DNA from: Stappia indica
GTDB lineage: Bacteria > Pseudomonadota > Alphaproteobacteria > Rhizobiales > Stappiaceae
Length of the DNA: 64,000 nt
Reading direction: 5' to 3'
Assembly (NCBI RefSeq): GCF_020177335.1
Contig: NZ_JAIVMG010000003.1
Span: 310,001-374,000, forward strand
Under the pieces are notes generated by a model that saw only the letters and a program-made list of their open reading frames with translations, was not told the DNA's origin and searched no databases. A program made the translations under genes and the position numbers. This document shows, in pieces, positions 18,209 through 27,156 of this stretch (positions within the stretch are counted from its first letter, which is position 1; each line of letters starts with the position of its first letter).

Positions 18209-18952
18209 ATGGCTGAGCGGGAACGGCTTGATCAGCTTCTGGTCCACCGCGGCCTGATGGACAGCCGTGCCCGGGCACGGGATGCCATCCTCAGGGGCGC
18301 GGTGCGGGTCGATGGCCTGGCGGTGACCAAGCCGGGCCAGCGGGTGGCGCTGGACGTGCCGCTTTCGCTGGACGATCCGGCGGCCGGCTATGTCTCCCGC
18401 GCGGCGCTGAAGCTGAAGGCCGGGCTGGCGCAATTCGCGCTTTCGCCGAAGGGGCGGATCGCGCTCGACCTTGGCGCCTCCACCGGCGGGTTTACCCAGG
18501 TGCTGCTGGAAGAGGGCGCCCGGCGGGTGCATGCCATCGATGTCGGCCATGACCAGCTGCATCCGCGTATCGCCGCCGATCCCCTGGTGCGCCGCCGGGA
18601 TGGCGTCAATGCCCGCGCCCTGACCGGCGACGACCTTGATGGCGATGTGCCGGAGTTCCTCGTCTCCGACATGAGTTTCATTTCCCTGCGGCTGGCCCTG
18701 CCGCCGGCGCTGGCGCTGGCCGGGCCCGGGGCAGAGGGTGTGTTTCTCGTCAAGCCGCAGTTCGAGGCGGGGCGCGAGGCCATCGGCAAGAAGGGGCTGG
18801 TCGCTCCGGATGTCGCCGAGACGGTGGCCGAAGAACTGGCCAGATGGTTCGCGAGCCAGCCCGGCTGGCGGGTGCTCGGTCTGCATCCCTCACCGATCTG
18901 TGGTGGGGATGGCAACCGGGAATGGCTGCTTGGCGGTGCAAAGGACGGGTGA
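18209..18952 (+). CDS. tlyA: TlyA family RNA 2'-O-methyltransferase
   Basis: A 247-residue protein with an N-terminal S4 RNA-binding domain (ERLDQLLVHRGLMDSRARAR) and a FtsJ/RrmJ-type Rossmann methyltransferase domain. LDLGASTGGFTQVLLEEGA is the SAM motif I, HAIDVGHDQL motif II and SDMSFISLRLALP the catalytic acid region; VKPQFEAGREAIGKKGLV is a TlyA signature. Actinobacterial TlyA 2'-O-methylates 16S and 23S rRNA; the proteobacterial target is less studied. It is often called hemolysin A in older annotation, which is probably wrong for activity. Confidence 0.93.
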   Translation: MAERERLDQLLVHRGLMDSRARARDAILRGAVRVDGLAVTKPGQRVALDVPLSLDDPAAGYVSRAALKLKAGLAQFALSPKGRIALDLGASTGGFTQVLLEEGARRVHAIDVGHDQLHPRIAADPLVRRRDGVNARALTGDDLDGDVPEFLVSDMSFISLRLALPPALALAGPGAEGVFLVKPQFEAGREAIGKKGLVAPDVAETVAEELARWFASQPGWRVLGLHPSPICGGDGNREWLLGGAKDG

Positions 18953-19001
18953 GCGGCGGCTTTTCCTTGTGCTGACGCGCTGTGCGCGGTAACGCGCATC
19001 C

Positions 19002-20252
19002 ATGAGCACCGATCTGACGACCACCATCACCGCCCTTGCGCACAAGGGCGAGGGCCGCACCGACACCCCGGACGGCCCTGTCCATGTTCCCTACACCCTG
19101 CCGGGCGAGGAGGTCCGGATCTCCGTCGAGGGATCCCGCGCCCGCCTGAGTGAGGTCCTGACGCCGGCGCCGGAGCGGGTCGAGCCCGTCTGCCGCCATT
19201 TCGGCAGTTGCGGCGGCTGTGCCCTGCAGCACATGGCGCATCAACCCTATCTGGACTGGAAGCGGGAGCTGGTGGTCTCGGCGCTGGCCGCGCGCGGGCT
19301 GACGCCGGAGGTGGAGCCGACCGTGGATGCGGCCGGACGCGGACGGCGCCGGGCGGTGCTGGCGGCGACCGGCGCCGGTGGCCGGGTTCTGCTTGGCTAT
19401 CATCAGCGGGCAAGCCATCGGCTGGTCGCCATTCGCGAATGTCCGGTCTTGGTGCCGGAAATCGTTGCGGCGTTGGCCGATCTCAGCGCGGTGGCAAAAC
19501 CTGTTCTGCCGCGCAAAGGGGAAGTCACCCTGTCGGTGCTGGCCACCAGCACCGGGCTCGATGTGGCGCTGACCTCACCGGTGCGGGTGACCCGGCAGAT
19601 GGTGCCGGAACTGGTGGAAACCGCCATGGCCGCCGGCTTCGCCCGCCTGTCGCTCAATGGCGATGTGCTGGTGGAGGCGCGGGCACCATTGCTCGACATC
19701 GGCGGCGCTCCGTTGGTGCCGCCGCCGGGCGGCTTCGTTCAGGCAACGGCGGAAGGCGAGGCGGCCCTGGCCGAGCGCGTCGTCGTCGGGGTCGGCAAGG
19801 CGCGCAAGGTCGCCGATCTCTTTGCAGGATCAGGCACCTTTGCCCTGCGACTGGCGCGCAAGGCCACCGTGCACGCGGTCGAGGGAGAGGCGGCGGCGCT
19901 GGCCGCGCTCGATCGGGCGGCGCGGGGCGCCTCCGGCTTGCGGCCCGTGCGCATCGAACGGCGGGATCTTTTCCGCAACCCCCTGACGGCTCTTGAGATT
20001 GACGATTTCGGCGAGGGCGTCGAAGCGGTGGTGTTCGATCCGCCCCGCGCAGGCGCCGAGGCGCAGGCCCGGGAGCTTGCCCGGTCGAAGGTGCCGACGG
20101 TGGTTGCGGTCTCGTGCAATCCCGGCACTCTTGCGCGGGATCTGCGCCATCTGGTCGATGGCGGCTACCGGATCGCGAGCGTGCTGCCGGTGGACCAGTT
20201 CCGCTACTCGCCCCATATTGAGGTGGTCGTGGTGTTGCACCGCGACGGCTAA
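19002..20252 (+). CDS. RNA uracil-C5 methyltransferase (RumA/TrmA family)
   Basis: A 416-residue SAM-dependent enzyme. Residues about 1-55 form a TRAM RNA-binding domain. A [4Fe-4S] cluster motif C-x5-C-x2-C reads CRHFGSCGGC, with the fourth ligand in RECPVL. The methyltransferase domain has DLFAGSGTFALRLA (SAM), VVFDPPRAG and the nucleophilic cysteine in VSCNPGTLARDL. All catalytic parts are present. It probably makes 5-methyluridine at 23S U1939/U747 or a related site; the exact target is unclear. Often annotated RlmD-like. Confidence 0.9.
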   Translation: MSTDLTTTITALAHKGEGRTDTPDGPVHVPYTLPGEEVRISVEGSRARLSEVLTPAPERVEPVCRHFGSCGGCALQHMAHQPYLDWKRELVVSALAARGLTPEVEPTVDAAGRGRRRAVLAATGAGGRVLLGYHQRASHRLVAIRECPVLVPEIVAALADLSAVAKPVLPRKGEVTLSVLATSTGLDVALTSPVRVTRQMVPELVETAMAAGFARLSLNGDVLVEARAPLLDIGGAPLVPPPGGFVQATAEGEAALAERVVVGVGKARKVADLFAGSGTFALRLARKATVHAVEGEAAALAALDRAARGASGLRPVRIERRDLFRNPLTALEIDDFGEGVEAVVFDPPRAGAEAQARELARSKVPTVVAVSCNPGTLARDLRHLVDGGYRIASVLPVDQFRYSPHIEVVVVLHRDG

Positions 20253-20296
20253 GCCGCTGGCCGCCTCTCGCGCTCCGGCGGAGAGGGGAGAGCGCC

Positions 20297-21415
20297 ATGG
20301 CGAGGGTGCCGCTTCAAACCTGGATGCGCCGTGCCGGCTATGCGGCGCGGCAGGGGGCTCGTGTCGGCTGGTTCACCGTTCAGGGCGAACTGGCGCAGGC
20401 CATCACCCGGCGGGTCACCGCTTCGGCGGGGGCGGGAAAGCCGCGCCCCTCGGCTGGCGACAGGCCGGCGGCGCCACGCCGCGCGAAAGCGCCGCTGCCG
20501 GATCGGGCGGAGTTGTTCGGCCAGATCGGTGCCCTGTTCCGCCGCGATCTCGCCAATGTGGAAGCCGGGCATTATCCGCTGCCGCGCGGCGAGTTCGGCA
20601 GCCCGCTGGCGTTCCTCGACCTGAGCCGCCGGTTCCTGGCCGACGTTCCGGCCGTCGCCCACCGGCGTGTCTCCGGCCGCCACCAGGAGGTGTTCGAGGC
20701 GACACGGGAGACCGGCACGGGACTGCCGCGCTACTACCGCCAGAATTTCCATTTCCAGACAGACGGATGGCTGTCGCGCGACAGCGCCCGGCTTTATGAT
20801 TTTCAGGTGGAGGTCCTGTTCAAGGGGGCGAGCGCGGCCATGCGCCGTCAGGCGCTGGTGCCCTTGTCAAAGCTCTTGCGCCGGGTCGATCAGCGCCAGG
20901 TCACCTATGCGGATATTGCCTGCGGCACTGGCGGGTTGCTGGCGCCGGCGCTCGCGGCTTTTCCCCGTCTTGCCGGCATCGGGGTGGATCTGTCCGAACC
21001 CTATCTCTTGCATGCCCGCGAAGCGTTGGACAGCCGGCGAGCTGCGCGCGCGCGTTTTGTGGCCGCCAATGCGGAGGCTTTGCCCTTTGCAGCAGAAAGC
21101 CTCGATGTGGTGAGTTGCGTCTATCTGTTCCACGAGCTGCCGCCGAAGGTGCGGGCGATTGTGGCGGTCGAACTGGCGCGGGTGCTGAAGCCCGGCGGGA
21201 CGCTGATCTTCGCCGACAGTCTGCAGAGCGGCGACCGGCCGGAAAACGACGGGTTGCTCACTCTGTTTCCGGCACTGTTTCACGAGCCGTACTTCGACAG
21301 CTACCTGGAAGAGGATCTGGACGGGCTGTTCGCGGCGGGCGGCCTTACGCGGGTGGAGCTGTCCACCGCCTTCCTGACCCGCATCGCGGTGTATGAAAAA
21401 CGCGGGTCCGCTTGA
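20297..21415 (+). CDS. Class I SAM-dependent methyltransferase, substrate unknown
   Basis: A 372-residue protein. Residues about 1-190 form a specific N-terminal part containing RYYRQNFHFQTDGWLSRDSA and a C-terminal class I methyltransferase domain with YADIACGTGGLLAPALAAFP (SAM motif I), GVDLSEPYLLHARE, EALPFAAESLDVVSCVYLFHELP and RVLKPGGTLIFADS. This resembles ubiquinone/menaquinone-type (UbiE-like) methyltransferases in the C-terminal half, but the N-terminal half is not UbiE. It follows the RNA methyltransferase by 44 bp and converges on xseB. Confidence 0.8.
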   Translation: MARVPLQTWMRRAGYAARQGARVGWFTVQGELAQAITRRVTASAGAGKPRPSAGDRPAAPRRAKAPLPDRAELFGQIGALFRRDLANVEAGHYPLPRGEFGSPLAFLDLSRRFLADVPAVAHRRVSGRHQEVFEATRETGTGLPRYYRQNFHFQTDGWLSRDSARLYDFQVEVLFKGASAAMRRQALVPLSKLLRRVDQRQVTYADIACGTGGLLAPALAAFPRLAGIGVDLSEPYLLHAREALDSRRAARARFVAANAEALPFAAESLDVVSCVYLFHELPPKVRAIVAVELARVLKPGGTLIFADSLQSGDRPENDGLLTLFPALFHEPYFDSYLEEDLDGLFAAGGLTRVELSTAFLTRIAVYEKRGSA

Positions 21416-21430
21416 CCGGGGGGAGGTGGC

Positions 21431-21685
21431 TCAGTCGACGTCGAGCGGGGTGGTTCCGGCGGCCGCGCCCTCTTCCGAAAGCTGGATCTTCTCCACCTTC
21501 GCCTCGGCGGATTTCAGCAGCCGGTCGCAATGACGCCGCAGCGCCTCGCCGCGCGAATAGAGCTTGATGCTTTCCTCCAGCGGGACGTCGCCCCGCTCCA
21601 GCCGTCCGACGATCTCTTCAAGTTCCTTCAGCGCGGTCTCGAAGGAGAGATCGCCGATGGCCGGTTCGCTGCTGTCATGGGTCAA
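21431..21685 (-). CDS. xseB: Exodeoxyribonuclease VII small subunit
   Basis: An 84-residue protein with the XseB pattern [20 protein letters not shown] and the helical [29 protein letters not shown]. It assembles with XseA into the single-strand DNA exonuclease VII. xseA is not nearby, as usual. It lies 142 bp downstream of the histone-deacetylase-like gene on the same strand. Confidence 0.93.
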   Translation of the reverse strand: MTHDSSEPAIGDLSFETALKELEEIVGRLERGDVPLEESIKLYSRGEALRRHCDRLLKSAEAKVEKIQLSEEGAAAGTTPLDVD

Positions 21686-21827
21686 GGCGTCGGATTCCCT
21701 GCGCGAGGATGAGAGATACGTGCCGCAAACCTATAAGCCTTGCTCGCCGGCAGCAAGCATCCCCCGCCAACGGCCGCCGCCTCTTGTGGACAGCGGCCGG
21801 TATCCGGGGTGGGCCTGGCGGCCTGCG

Positions 21828-22757
21828 TCAGGACTTCATCAGGATCATGAGATGGGCCGCCACGGAACGGGCCAGCCCCTCAAGGTCGTAGCCGCCCTCC
21901 AGCAGGGAGACCACCCGGCCGCCGCAATGCCGGTCGGCGAGGTCCATCAGCTTTGATGTGGCCCAGGCGAAATCCGCCTCCACCAGGCGCAACCCGCCGA
22001 GTGGGTCGCGCACATGGGCATCGAAGCCGGCGGAAATCAGCACCAGGTCGGGAGAGAACGCCTCCAGCCGGGGCAGGATGGCGATGTCCATCGCCTCGCG
22101 GAATTCCTCGCCGCCGTCGCCGGCGGCCAGCGGCGCGTTGACGATGGTGTCGGCCTCGCCCCGTTCGCTCGCCGCGCCGGAGCCGGGATAAAGCGGCATC
22201 TGGTGCGTGGAGCAGTACATCACCGTCGGGTCGTTCCAGAAGATATCCTGGGTGCCGTTGCCGTGGTGCACGTCGAAATCGATGATGGCGACCCGCTCCG
22301 CGCCATGTTTGGCCTGGGCGTAGCGGGCGGCAACGGCCGCGTTGTTGAACAGGCAGAAGCCCATCGCCCGGTCTTTTTCCGCGTGATGGCCGGGAGGGCG
22401 GCTGGCGCAGAAGGCATTGGACACCTTGCGCTCCATCACCTCGTCCACCGCGCGGCAGGCGCCGCCGACGCCGCGCATGGCCGCCTCCCAGGTACCCGGC
22501 GACATGGTGGTGTCGGCGTCGATCCGGATGAGCCCTTCGGTGGGCGCGCTGTTATGCACCATGTCGATGTAGGACATGGGATGTGCCCGGACGATATCGG
22601 CAACGGTTCCCATCGGGGCGATGTCCCGTTCAAGCGACTGGAAGCGCTCGTGTTCGAGAATGCGGTCGATGGCACGGATGCGGTCGGGACGTTCGGGATG
22701 TCCAACAGGCGTCAGATGATCGAGATAGGAGGAATGGTGCAGGTAGAGGGTTGCCAA
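21828..22757 (-). CDS. Histone deacetylase-like (acetoin utilisation/AcuC type) amidohydrolase
   Basis: A 309-residue zinc enzyme of the arginase/deacetylase fold. Key motifs: RPPGHHAEKDRAMGFCLFNN (two active-site histidines), IIDFDVHHGNGTQDIF (zinc Asp and His), SAGFDAH (third zinc ligand) and EGGYDLEGL. All are intact, so an active deacetylase or polyamine/acetyl-amide hydrolase is expected. Bacterial substrates are mostly unknown; acetylpolyamines or acetyl-proteins are possibilities. The gene precedes xseB on the minus strand. Confidence 0.92.
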   Translation of the reverse strand: MATLYLHHSSYLDHLTPVGHPERPDRIRAIDRILEHERFQSLERDIAPMGTVADIVRAHPMSYIDMVHNSAPTEGLIRIDADTTMSPGTWEAAMRGVGGACRAVDEVMERKVSNAFCASRPPGHHAEKDRAMGFCLFNNAAVAARYAQAKHGAERVAIIDFDVHHGNGTQDIFWNDPTVMYCSTHQMPLYPGSGAASERGEADTIVNAPLAAGDGGEEFREAMDIAILPRLEAFSPDLVLISAGFDAHVRDPLGGLRLVEADFAWATSKLMDLADRHCGGRVVSLLEGGYDLEGLARSVAAHLMILMKS

Positions 22758-23324
22758 GAGCGTTTCCTTGAAAATTGCGTTTTCTGATTATTTCTCCGCA
22801 TCTGATCGCCGCCGCCGGTGGCTGTCAATGCGTCAGGTCAAAACCGAAGCACATCCCCGCCCCGGACCAGGCAAACACAGGTCGCATCCGCTCGCCGGTC
22901 TGCACGCGGAGAAGGTTCGAGCGATCGGAAAACAGGCCTGTTCGCCGAAATACGGCTGATGCGGACGGCGGACCAAAGAAAGCCGGGGCGACATTTTCAT
23001 GCCGACCCCGGGGGAAGGTGCGGGCAAAATGGCCCGTTGGGGAGGTTCGGTGCATCTCCTGAAATTTCAATGTTCATATTATTTGATTCTTGCGTTTTCG
23101 CGAAGCCTTGCGAAGCATTTATTCAAAAAATTGCGAATATCGGCATTTTTATATCGTGAATTATGACAAGGGGTGGAGCGAAAACTGTCGCAGGGGTTGC
23201 GACTGCTTTGCCAGTTCCCGCCGCCGCGAGGATGGCCCCGTGGGTGCGGGCCGCGGCAAGAGGTATCTCTACGGCAGGCAGGGTGCTGCCAGTCGTTCGG
23301 CCAGTCGTTCGGGCGGTTGTCCGA
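22758..23324. other. 567-bp gap with an AT-rich stretch
   Basis: No gene on either strand is supported; reading frames here show no family signature. The part from about 23060 to 23165 is strikingly AT-rich against GC-rich surroundings. It contains the perfect palindrome TGAAATTTCA (23060-23069) and two GCGAAGC copies 3 bp apart. The left half should hold the promoter of the histone-deacetylase-like gene and the right half the 3' end of the Sua5 transcript. Confidence 0.5.
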
Positions 23325-24317
23325 TCAGTCTCGCGGCGCGGCGGCGCGGCGCAGGCGGTCGTTGATCGCCTCGCCAAGTCCCGTCTCGGGGATCGGCATG
23401 GCGGCGATGCCGGACGCGCCGACGTTGTCGAGCCTGCGCAGGGCGGAAAACAGGCGGGTCGCGGCCTCGACCATGTCGCCGTGCGGGCTGAGGTTTTCCA
23501 CCGCCGCAGCCTGCTCTGCGCCTTCGGGGAGGGGGGCGCCGAAGGCAAGCAGCGCCTCGCCGGGCCGAACATCCGCCGCGTTGAGCCGTAGCGGCGCGGA
23601 GGGGGCATAGTGCGAGGTCAGCATCCCGGGGGCCTGCGGGGCGGTGGTGTTCTCGCCGCCCGGGGCATACAGCGGGGCGCCCAGCACCGCTTCGATATCT
23701 TCCCGGGCAATCCCGCCGGGCCGCAGCAGCCGGGCCTTGTCGTCAACCAGCGCAACGATGGTGGATTCCACCCCGACCGGCGTTGCGCCGCCGTCGATCA
23801 CAAGCGCCAGCGAGGCTCCCAGATCCTCGGCGGCGGCCTCGGCGGTGGTCGCGCTGATCCTGCCGGACCGATTGGCGCTCGGCGCGGCGAGCGGACGGCC
23901 GCAGCCCTGCGCCAGATCGCGCATGATCGCCGCGGACGGAACCCGAAGCGCGATGGTGTCGAGCCCGGCGGTGGCCAGATCGCAGACCGGGCTGTCTTTC
24001 CGCTTCGGCACCACCAGCGTCAGCGCGCCGGGCCAGAACGCTTCCGCCAGAGCGCGGGCGCGCTCGTCAAACCTGCCGTGTTTCTCGGCGGCGGCCAGCG
24101 ATTCGACATGACTGATCAGCGGGTTGAAGCGTGGCCGCCCCTTGGCGGTGAAGATCGCCGCGCAGGCGTCGTTGCTGGTGGCATCGGCGGCAAGCCCGTA
24201 GACGGTCTCCGTCGGCACTGCGACAAGATGCCCGTCCGACAGATCGCGCACTGCTGCGGTAAACTCCGGCGAGGCCATCCAGTTGCGGGTATTCGGGTCG
24301 ATCGTCCAGCGTCGCAT
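23325..24317 (-). CDS. L-threonylcarbamoyladenylate synthase (Sua5/YwlC type)
   Basis: Makes threonylcarbamoyl-AMP for the universal t6A37 tRNA modification. Of 330 residues, about 20-210 form the YrdC catalytic domain with HLVAVPTETVYGLAADATS, KGRPRFNPLISHV, FWPGALTLVV, LDTIALRVPS and PLAAPSANRSGRIS. A C-terminal Sua5 domain follows a linker (GMLTSHYAPSAPLRL). Two-domain architecture makes it Sua5 rather than TsaC. ATG 24317 (MRRWTIDP) is preferred; 24326 and 24278 are in-frame alternatives with equally weak ribosome sites. Confidence 0.92.
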   Translation of the reverse strand: MRRWTIDPNTRNWMASPEFTAAVRDLSDGHLVAVPTETVYGLAADATSNDACAAIFTAKGRPRFNPLISHVESLAAAEKHGRFDERARALAEAFWPGALTLVVPKRKDSPVCDLATAGLDTIALRVPSAAIMRDLAQGCGRPLAAPSANRSGRISATTAEAAAEDLGASLALVIDGGATPVGVESTIVALVDDKARLLRPGGIAREDIEAVLGAPLYAPGGENTTAPQAPGMLTSHYAPSAPLRLNAADVRPGEALLAFGAPLPEGAEQAAAVENLSPHGDMVEAATRLFSALRRLDNVGASGIAAMPIPETGLGEAINDRLRRAAAPRD

Positions 24318-24395
24318 GCTATCCATCCAGAACGGCGTTTCATGCGGAGCGCGCCAGCGCGCCGCATTCGCCGGATGCTGTCGCAACGTCAGTGA

Positions 24396-24411
24396 TTGAC
24401 GTTTACGTCAA
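24396..24411 (+). promoter_or_regulatory. Perfect palindromic operator TTGACGT-TT-ACGTCAA (LiuR-like)
   Basis: A 16-bp 7-2-7 inverted repeat, TTGACGTTTACGTCAA, 117 bp upstream of the acyl-CoA dehydrogenase start. Sites of this shape are known for the MerR-family regulator LiuR, which controls branched-chain amino acid and acyl-CoA breakdown in proteobacteria. The three genes downstream are of that kind. No liuR gene is in the window, so the assignment rests on motif memory. Confidence 0.6.
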
Positions 24412-24528
24412 CAGGCTTCATCTTCACACCGCGCCCTGTCGTCGGTTCGCGCCGCGCCGGGGCGTTCTGCGGCGACTTTCACATTCCGTCAAGTCGGACA
24501 GAGCAATCAGTTCAAGGAGACCTGCCTT

Positions 24529-26295
24529 ATGTACCGTGCCCCCGTTTCGGAGATCGCGTTCACGCTGAAGGAGGTCGCCGGGCTTGCCGATGTCCAGGCC
24601 CATGCCGACCACACCGAAGTGTCCGACGATCTTGTCCTGGCGATTCTGGAGGAGGCAGGTCGGTTCGCGGCGGAGGAAATCGCGCCGCTGAACACCGTTG
24701 GCGATCGCCAGGGCACCCGGCTGGAAAACGGCGCGGTCACGACCGCACCGGGCTGGAAGGAAGCCTATCGCGCCTGGGCGGAAGGCGGGTGGAACTCTCT
24801 CACCGGACCTGAGGACTTTGGCGGCCAGGCGCTGCCGATGATGCTGCAGGCGGCGGCGCTGGAGATGTGGAACTCCGGATCGATGGCCTTTGCCATCGGG
24901 CCGACGCTGACGGCCGGTGCGGTCGAGGCGCTAGAAAAGCACGCCAGCGCCGATCTGCAGGAAACCTATCTGCCGAAGCTGGTGTCCGGCGAGTGGATGG
25001 GCACCATGAACCTGACCGAGCCGCAGGCCGGTTCCGATCTCAATGCCTTGCGGGCGCGGGCCGAGCGGGCCGAGGACGGCACCTACCGGATCTTCGGCCA
25101 GAAGATCTTCATCACCTATGGCGAGCATGACCTGACCGACAACATCATTCATCTGGTGTTGGCACGGCTTCCCGATGCACCCGCCGGCACCCGAGGCATC
25201 TCGCTGTTCCTGGTGCCGAAGTTCTTCGTCAATCCGGACGGCTCGCTGGGCGAGCGCAACGATGTGCGCTGCGCCGGCGTGGAGCACAAGCTGGGTATTC
25301 ACGGCTCGCCCACCTGCACCATGGCGTTTGGCGATGGCGATGGCGCTGTCGGTTGGCTGATCGGCGAGGAAAATCGCGGTCTGGCCTGCATGTTCACGAT
25401 GATGAACAACGCCCGGCTGGCCGTGGGTATTCAGGGTCTCGGGGTTGCCGAACGCGCCACCCAGCAGGCGCTCGCCTATGCGCTGGACCGGCGTCAGGGG
25501 CGTGCACCGGGCGCCGACGTGGCGGGCATGAGCGCCATTGCCGATCATCCGGATATCAAGCGCTCGCTGCTGTCGATGCAGGCCTGGACCCAGGTCGCCC
25601 GGGCGATCTGCTACGCCAACGCGCATGCCATCGACATGGCGCGGCTGGCCGGTGAGTCGGAGCGCCGGCACTGGAGCGAGCGCGCGGCCATGCTGACGCC
25701 GATCGCCAAGGCGCTCTCCACCGATATTGGCGTCGAAGTCGCCTCCATCGGCGTGCAGATCCATGGCGGCATGGGCTATGTGGAGGAAACCGGCGCGGCC
25801 CAGCATTTCCGCGACGCACGCATCGCACCGATCTACGAGGGCACCAACGGCATTCAGTCGATCGATCTGGTGCTGCGCAAACTGCCGCTGTCCGGTGGCG
25901 AACATCTGCAAGGGCTGCTCGATGAGCTGGCTGCGGTCGCCGCCGCCGCTCGGGACGATGGGCGGGAAGGCTTCGAGCCGATGGGCGTGGCGTTGCAGCG
26001 GGCGCTGGCCGATCTGCGCGGCGCCGCCGACTGGATGCTGACGGCGCAAGCGGAGGGGCGCCAGGCGGAAGCCCTTGCCGGGGCAACGCCCTTCCTGCGC
26101 CTGATGGGGCTGACGCTGGGCGCCGCGCTGCTCGCCAAGGGGGCGCTTGCCTCGGACGCCGGGGACAAGGCCGGTGCGCCCCGTATCGCGCTCGCCCGAT
26201 ATTTCGCGGCCAGCCATCTCGGCGAGACCGGTGCCTTGGCGGCGCAGATCGCCACTGCGCCGGACGTGGTGCTGGCCTATCAGGCCGAGGCATGA
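24529..26295 (+). CDS. Acyl-CoA dehydrogenase, long (~590-residue) form
   Basis: A 588-residue FAD enzyme that introduces the alpha-beta double bond into acyl-CoA. MNLTEPQAGSDLNALRARA and KIFITYGEHDLTDNIIHLVLAR are the FAD/substrate-contact signatures; MNNARLAVGIQGLG and QIHGGMGYVEETGAAQHFRDARIAPIYEGTNGIQSIDL mark the C-terminal helical domain, with the usual catalytic-base position in YEGTNGIQ. A C-terminal extension of ~120 residues places it in the DmdC/AidB-like long group. It heads a three-gene operon (31 bp to the hydratase) behind the palindrome at 24396-24411. Confidence 0.92.
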   Translation: MYRAPVSEIAFTLKEVAGLADVQAHADHTEVSDDLVLAILEEAGRFAAEEIAPLNTVGDRQGTRLENGAVTTAPGWKEAYRAWAEGGWNSLTGPEDFGGQALPMMLQAAALEMWNSGSMAFAIGPTLTAGAVEALEKHASADLQETYLPKLVSGEWMGTMNLTEPQAGSDLNALRARAERAEDGTYRIFGQKIFITYGEHDLTDNIIHLVLARLPDAPAGTRGISLFLVPKFFVNPDGSLGERNDVRCAGVEHKLGIHGSPTCTMAFGDGDGAVGWLIGEENRGLACMFTMMNNARLAVGIQGLGVAERATQQALAYALDRRQGRAPGADVAGMSAIADHPDIKRSLLSMQAWTQVARAICYANAHAIDMARLAGESERRHWSERAAMLTPIAKALSTDIGVEVASIGVQIHGGMGYVEETGAAQHFRDARIAPIYEGTNGIQSIDLVLRKLPLSGGEHLQGLLDELAAVAAAARDDGREGFEPMGVALQRALADLRGAADWMLTAQAEGRQAEALAGATPFLRLMGLTLGAALLAKGALASDAGDKAGAPRIALARYFAASHLGETGALAAQIATAPDVVLAYQAEA

Positions 26296-26326
26296 GGGCA
26301 GCGAGGACTGGAACGCGGAGGGGCGC

Positions 26327-27082
26327 ATGATCGAGATCGAAACCGCTGGTGGGGTGCAGGTTCTGCGCCTCAACCGGCCAGCCAAGAAGAACGCCCTGAC
26401 GGGGGAGATGTACACCGCCCTGTCCGAGGCGCTGGAGCGCGGCAACGACGATCCGGATATTCGTGCGCATCTTCTCTGCGGCGTTCCGGGCGCTTTCACC
26501 GCCGGCAACGATATCGCCGATTTCCTGCAATACGCGATGGGCGATGGCGGCATGGCGGATGCGCCGGTGGTGCGGTTCCTGCGTGCGCTGGCGCGCTGCG
26601 AAACGCCGCTGGTGGCGGCGGTCGATGGCCTGGCCATCGGCGTCGGCACCACGCTCCTGTTTCATTGCGACATGGTGTATGCGAGCCCGCGCGCCCTGTT
26701 CAAGACGCCATTCCTCGATCTGGGACTGGTGCCGGAGGCCGGCGCCAGCCTGCTCGCGCCGCAGCGGATGGGACACGCTCGCGCCTTTGAACTTTTGTGC
26801 CTGGGCGAGGGGTTCGATCCGGTGCGGGCCAAGGCCGCCGGTCTCGTCAATCACATCGTTGCGGAGGAAACCATCGAGCTGGAGGCGCTTCAGTGCGCCA
26901 AGGCGATCGCCGCCAAACCGGCGGAGGCGATGGCCCTGTCGCGCCGATTGCTGATCGGCGATCGGACCGTTCTGCATGCGCGGATGGAGGAGGAGATCGA
27001 GCTGTTCGCGCAGCGTCTGCGGTCGGAGGAAGCCAAAACCGCCTTCACCGCGTTCATGGCGAAGTCGCAAGCCAGGGACTGA
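26327..27082 (+). CDS. Enoyl-CoA hydratase/isomerase family protein
   Basis: A 251-residue crotonase-fold enzyme. RLNRPAKKNALTGEMYTAL is the N-terminal signature, GVPGAFTAGNDIADF gives the first oxyanion-hole loop, and ALARCETPLVAAVDGLAIGVGTTLL the second. The catalytic-glutamate position in the second loop region reads PEAGASLLAPQRMG, which keeps one of the two Glu residues expected for hydration (LVPEAG), suggesting hydratase or isomerase activity. ATG 26327 has GCGGAGGGG upstream. Second gene of the acyl-CoA operon. Confidence 0.9.
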   Translation: MIEIETAGGVQVLRLNRPAKKNALTGEMYTALSEALERGNDDPDIRAHLLCGVPGAFTAGNDIADFLQYAMGDGGMADAPVVRFLRALARCETPLVAAVDGLAIGVGTTLLFHCDMVYASPRALFKTPFLDLGLVPEAGASLLAPQRMGHARAFELLCLGEGFDPVRAKAAGLVNHIVAEETIELEALQCAKAIAAKPAEAMALSRRLLIGDRTVLHARMEEEIELFAQRLRSEEAKTAFTAFMAKSQARD

Positions 27083-27156
27083 GCGCGCAACGCAATCCGA
27101 AGATGATGGGGCCGGTCCGGCAACGGACCGGCCGGGGAAGGAAAAGGGAGGGCGGC

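Noticed and set aside
22768-23159. Several small open frames in the 22758-23324 gap
   Set aside because: None has a ribosome site at proper distance, hydrophobic pattern or motif, and they overlap each other on both strands.
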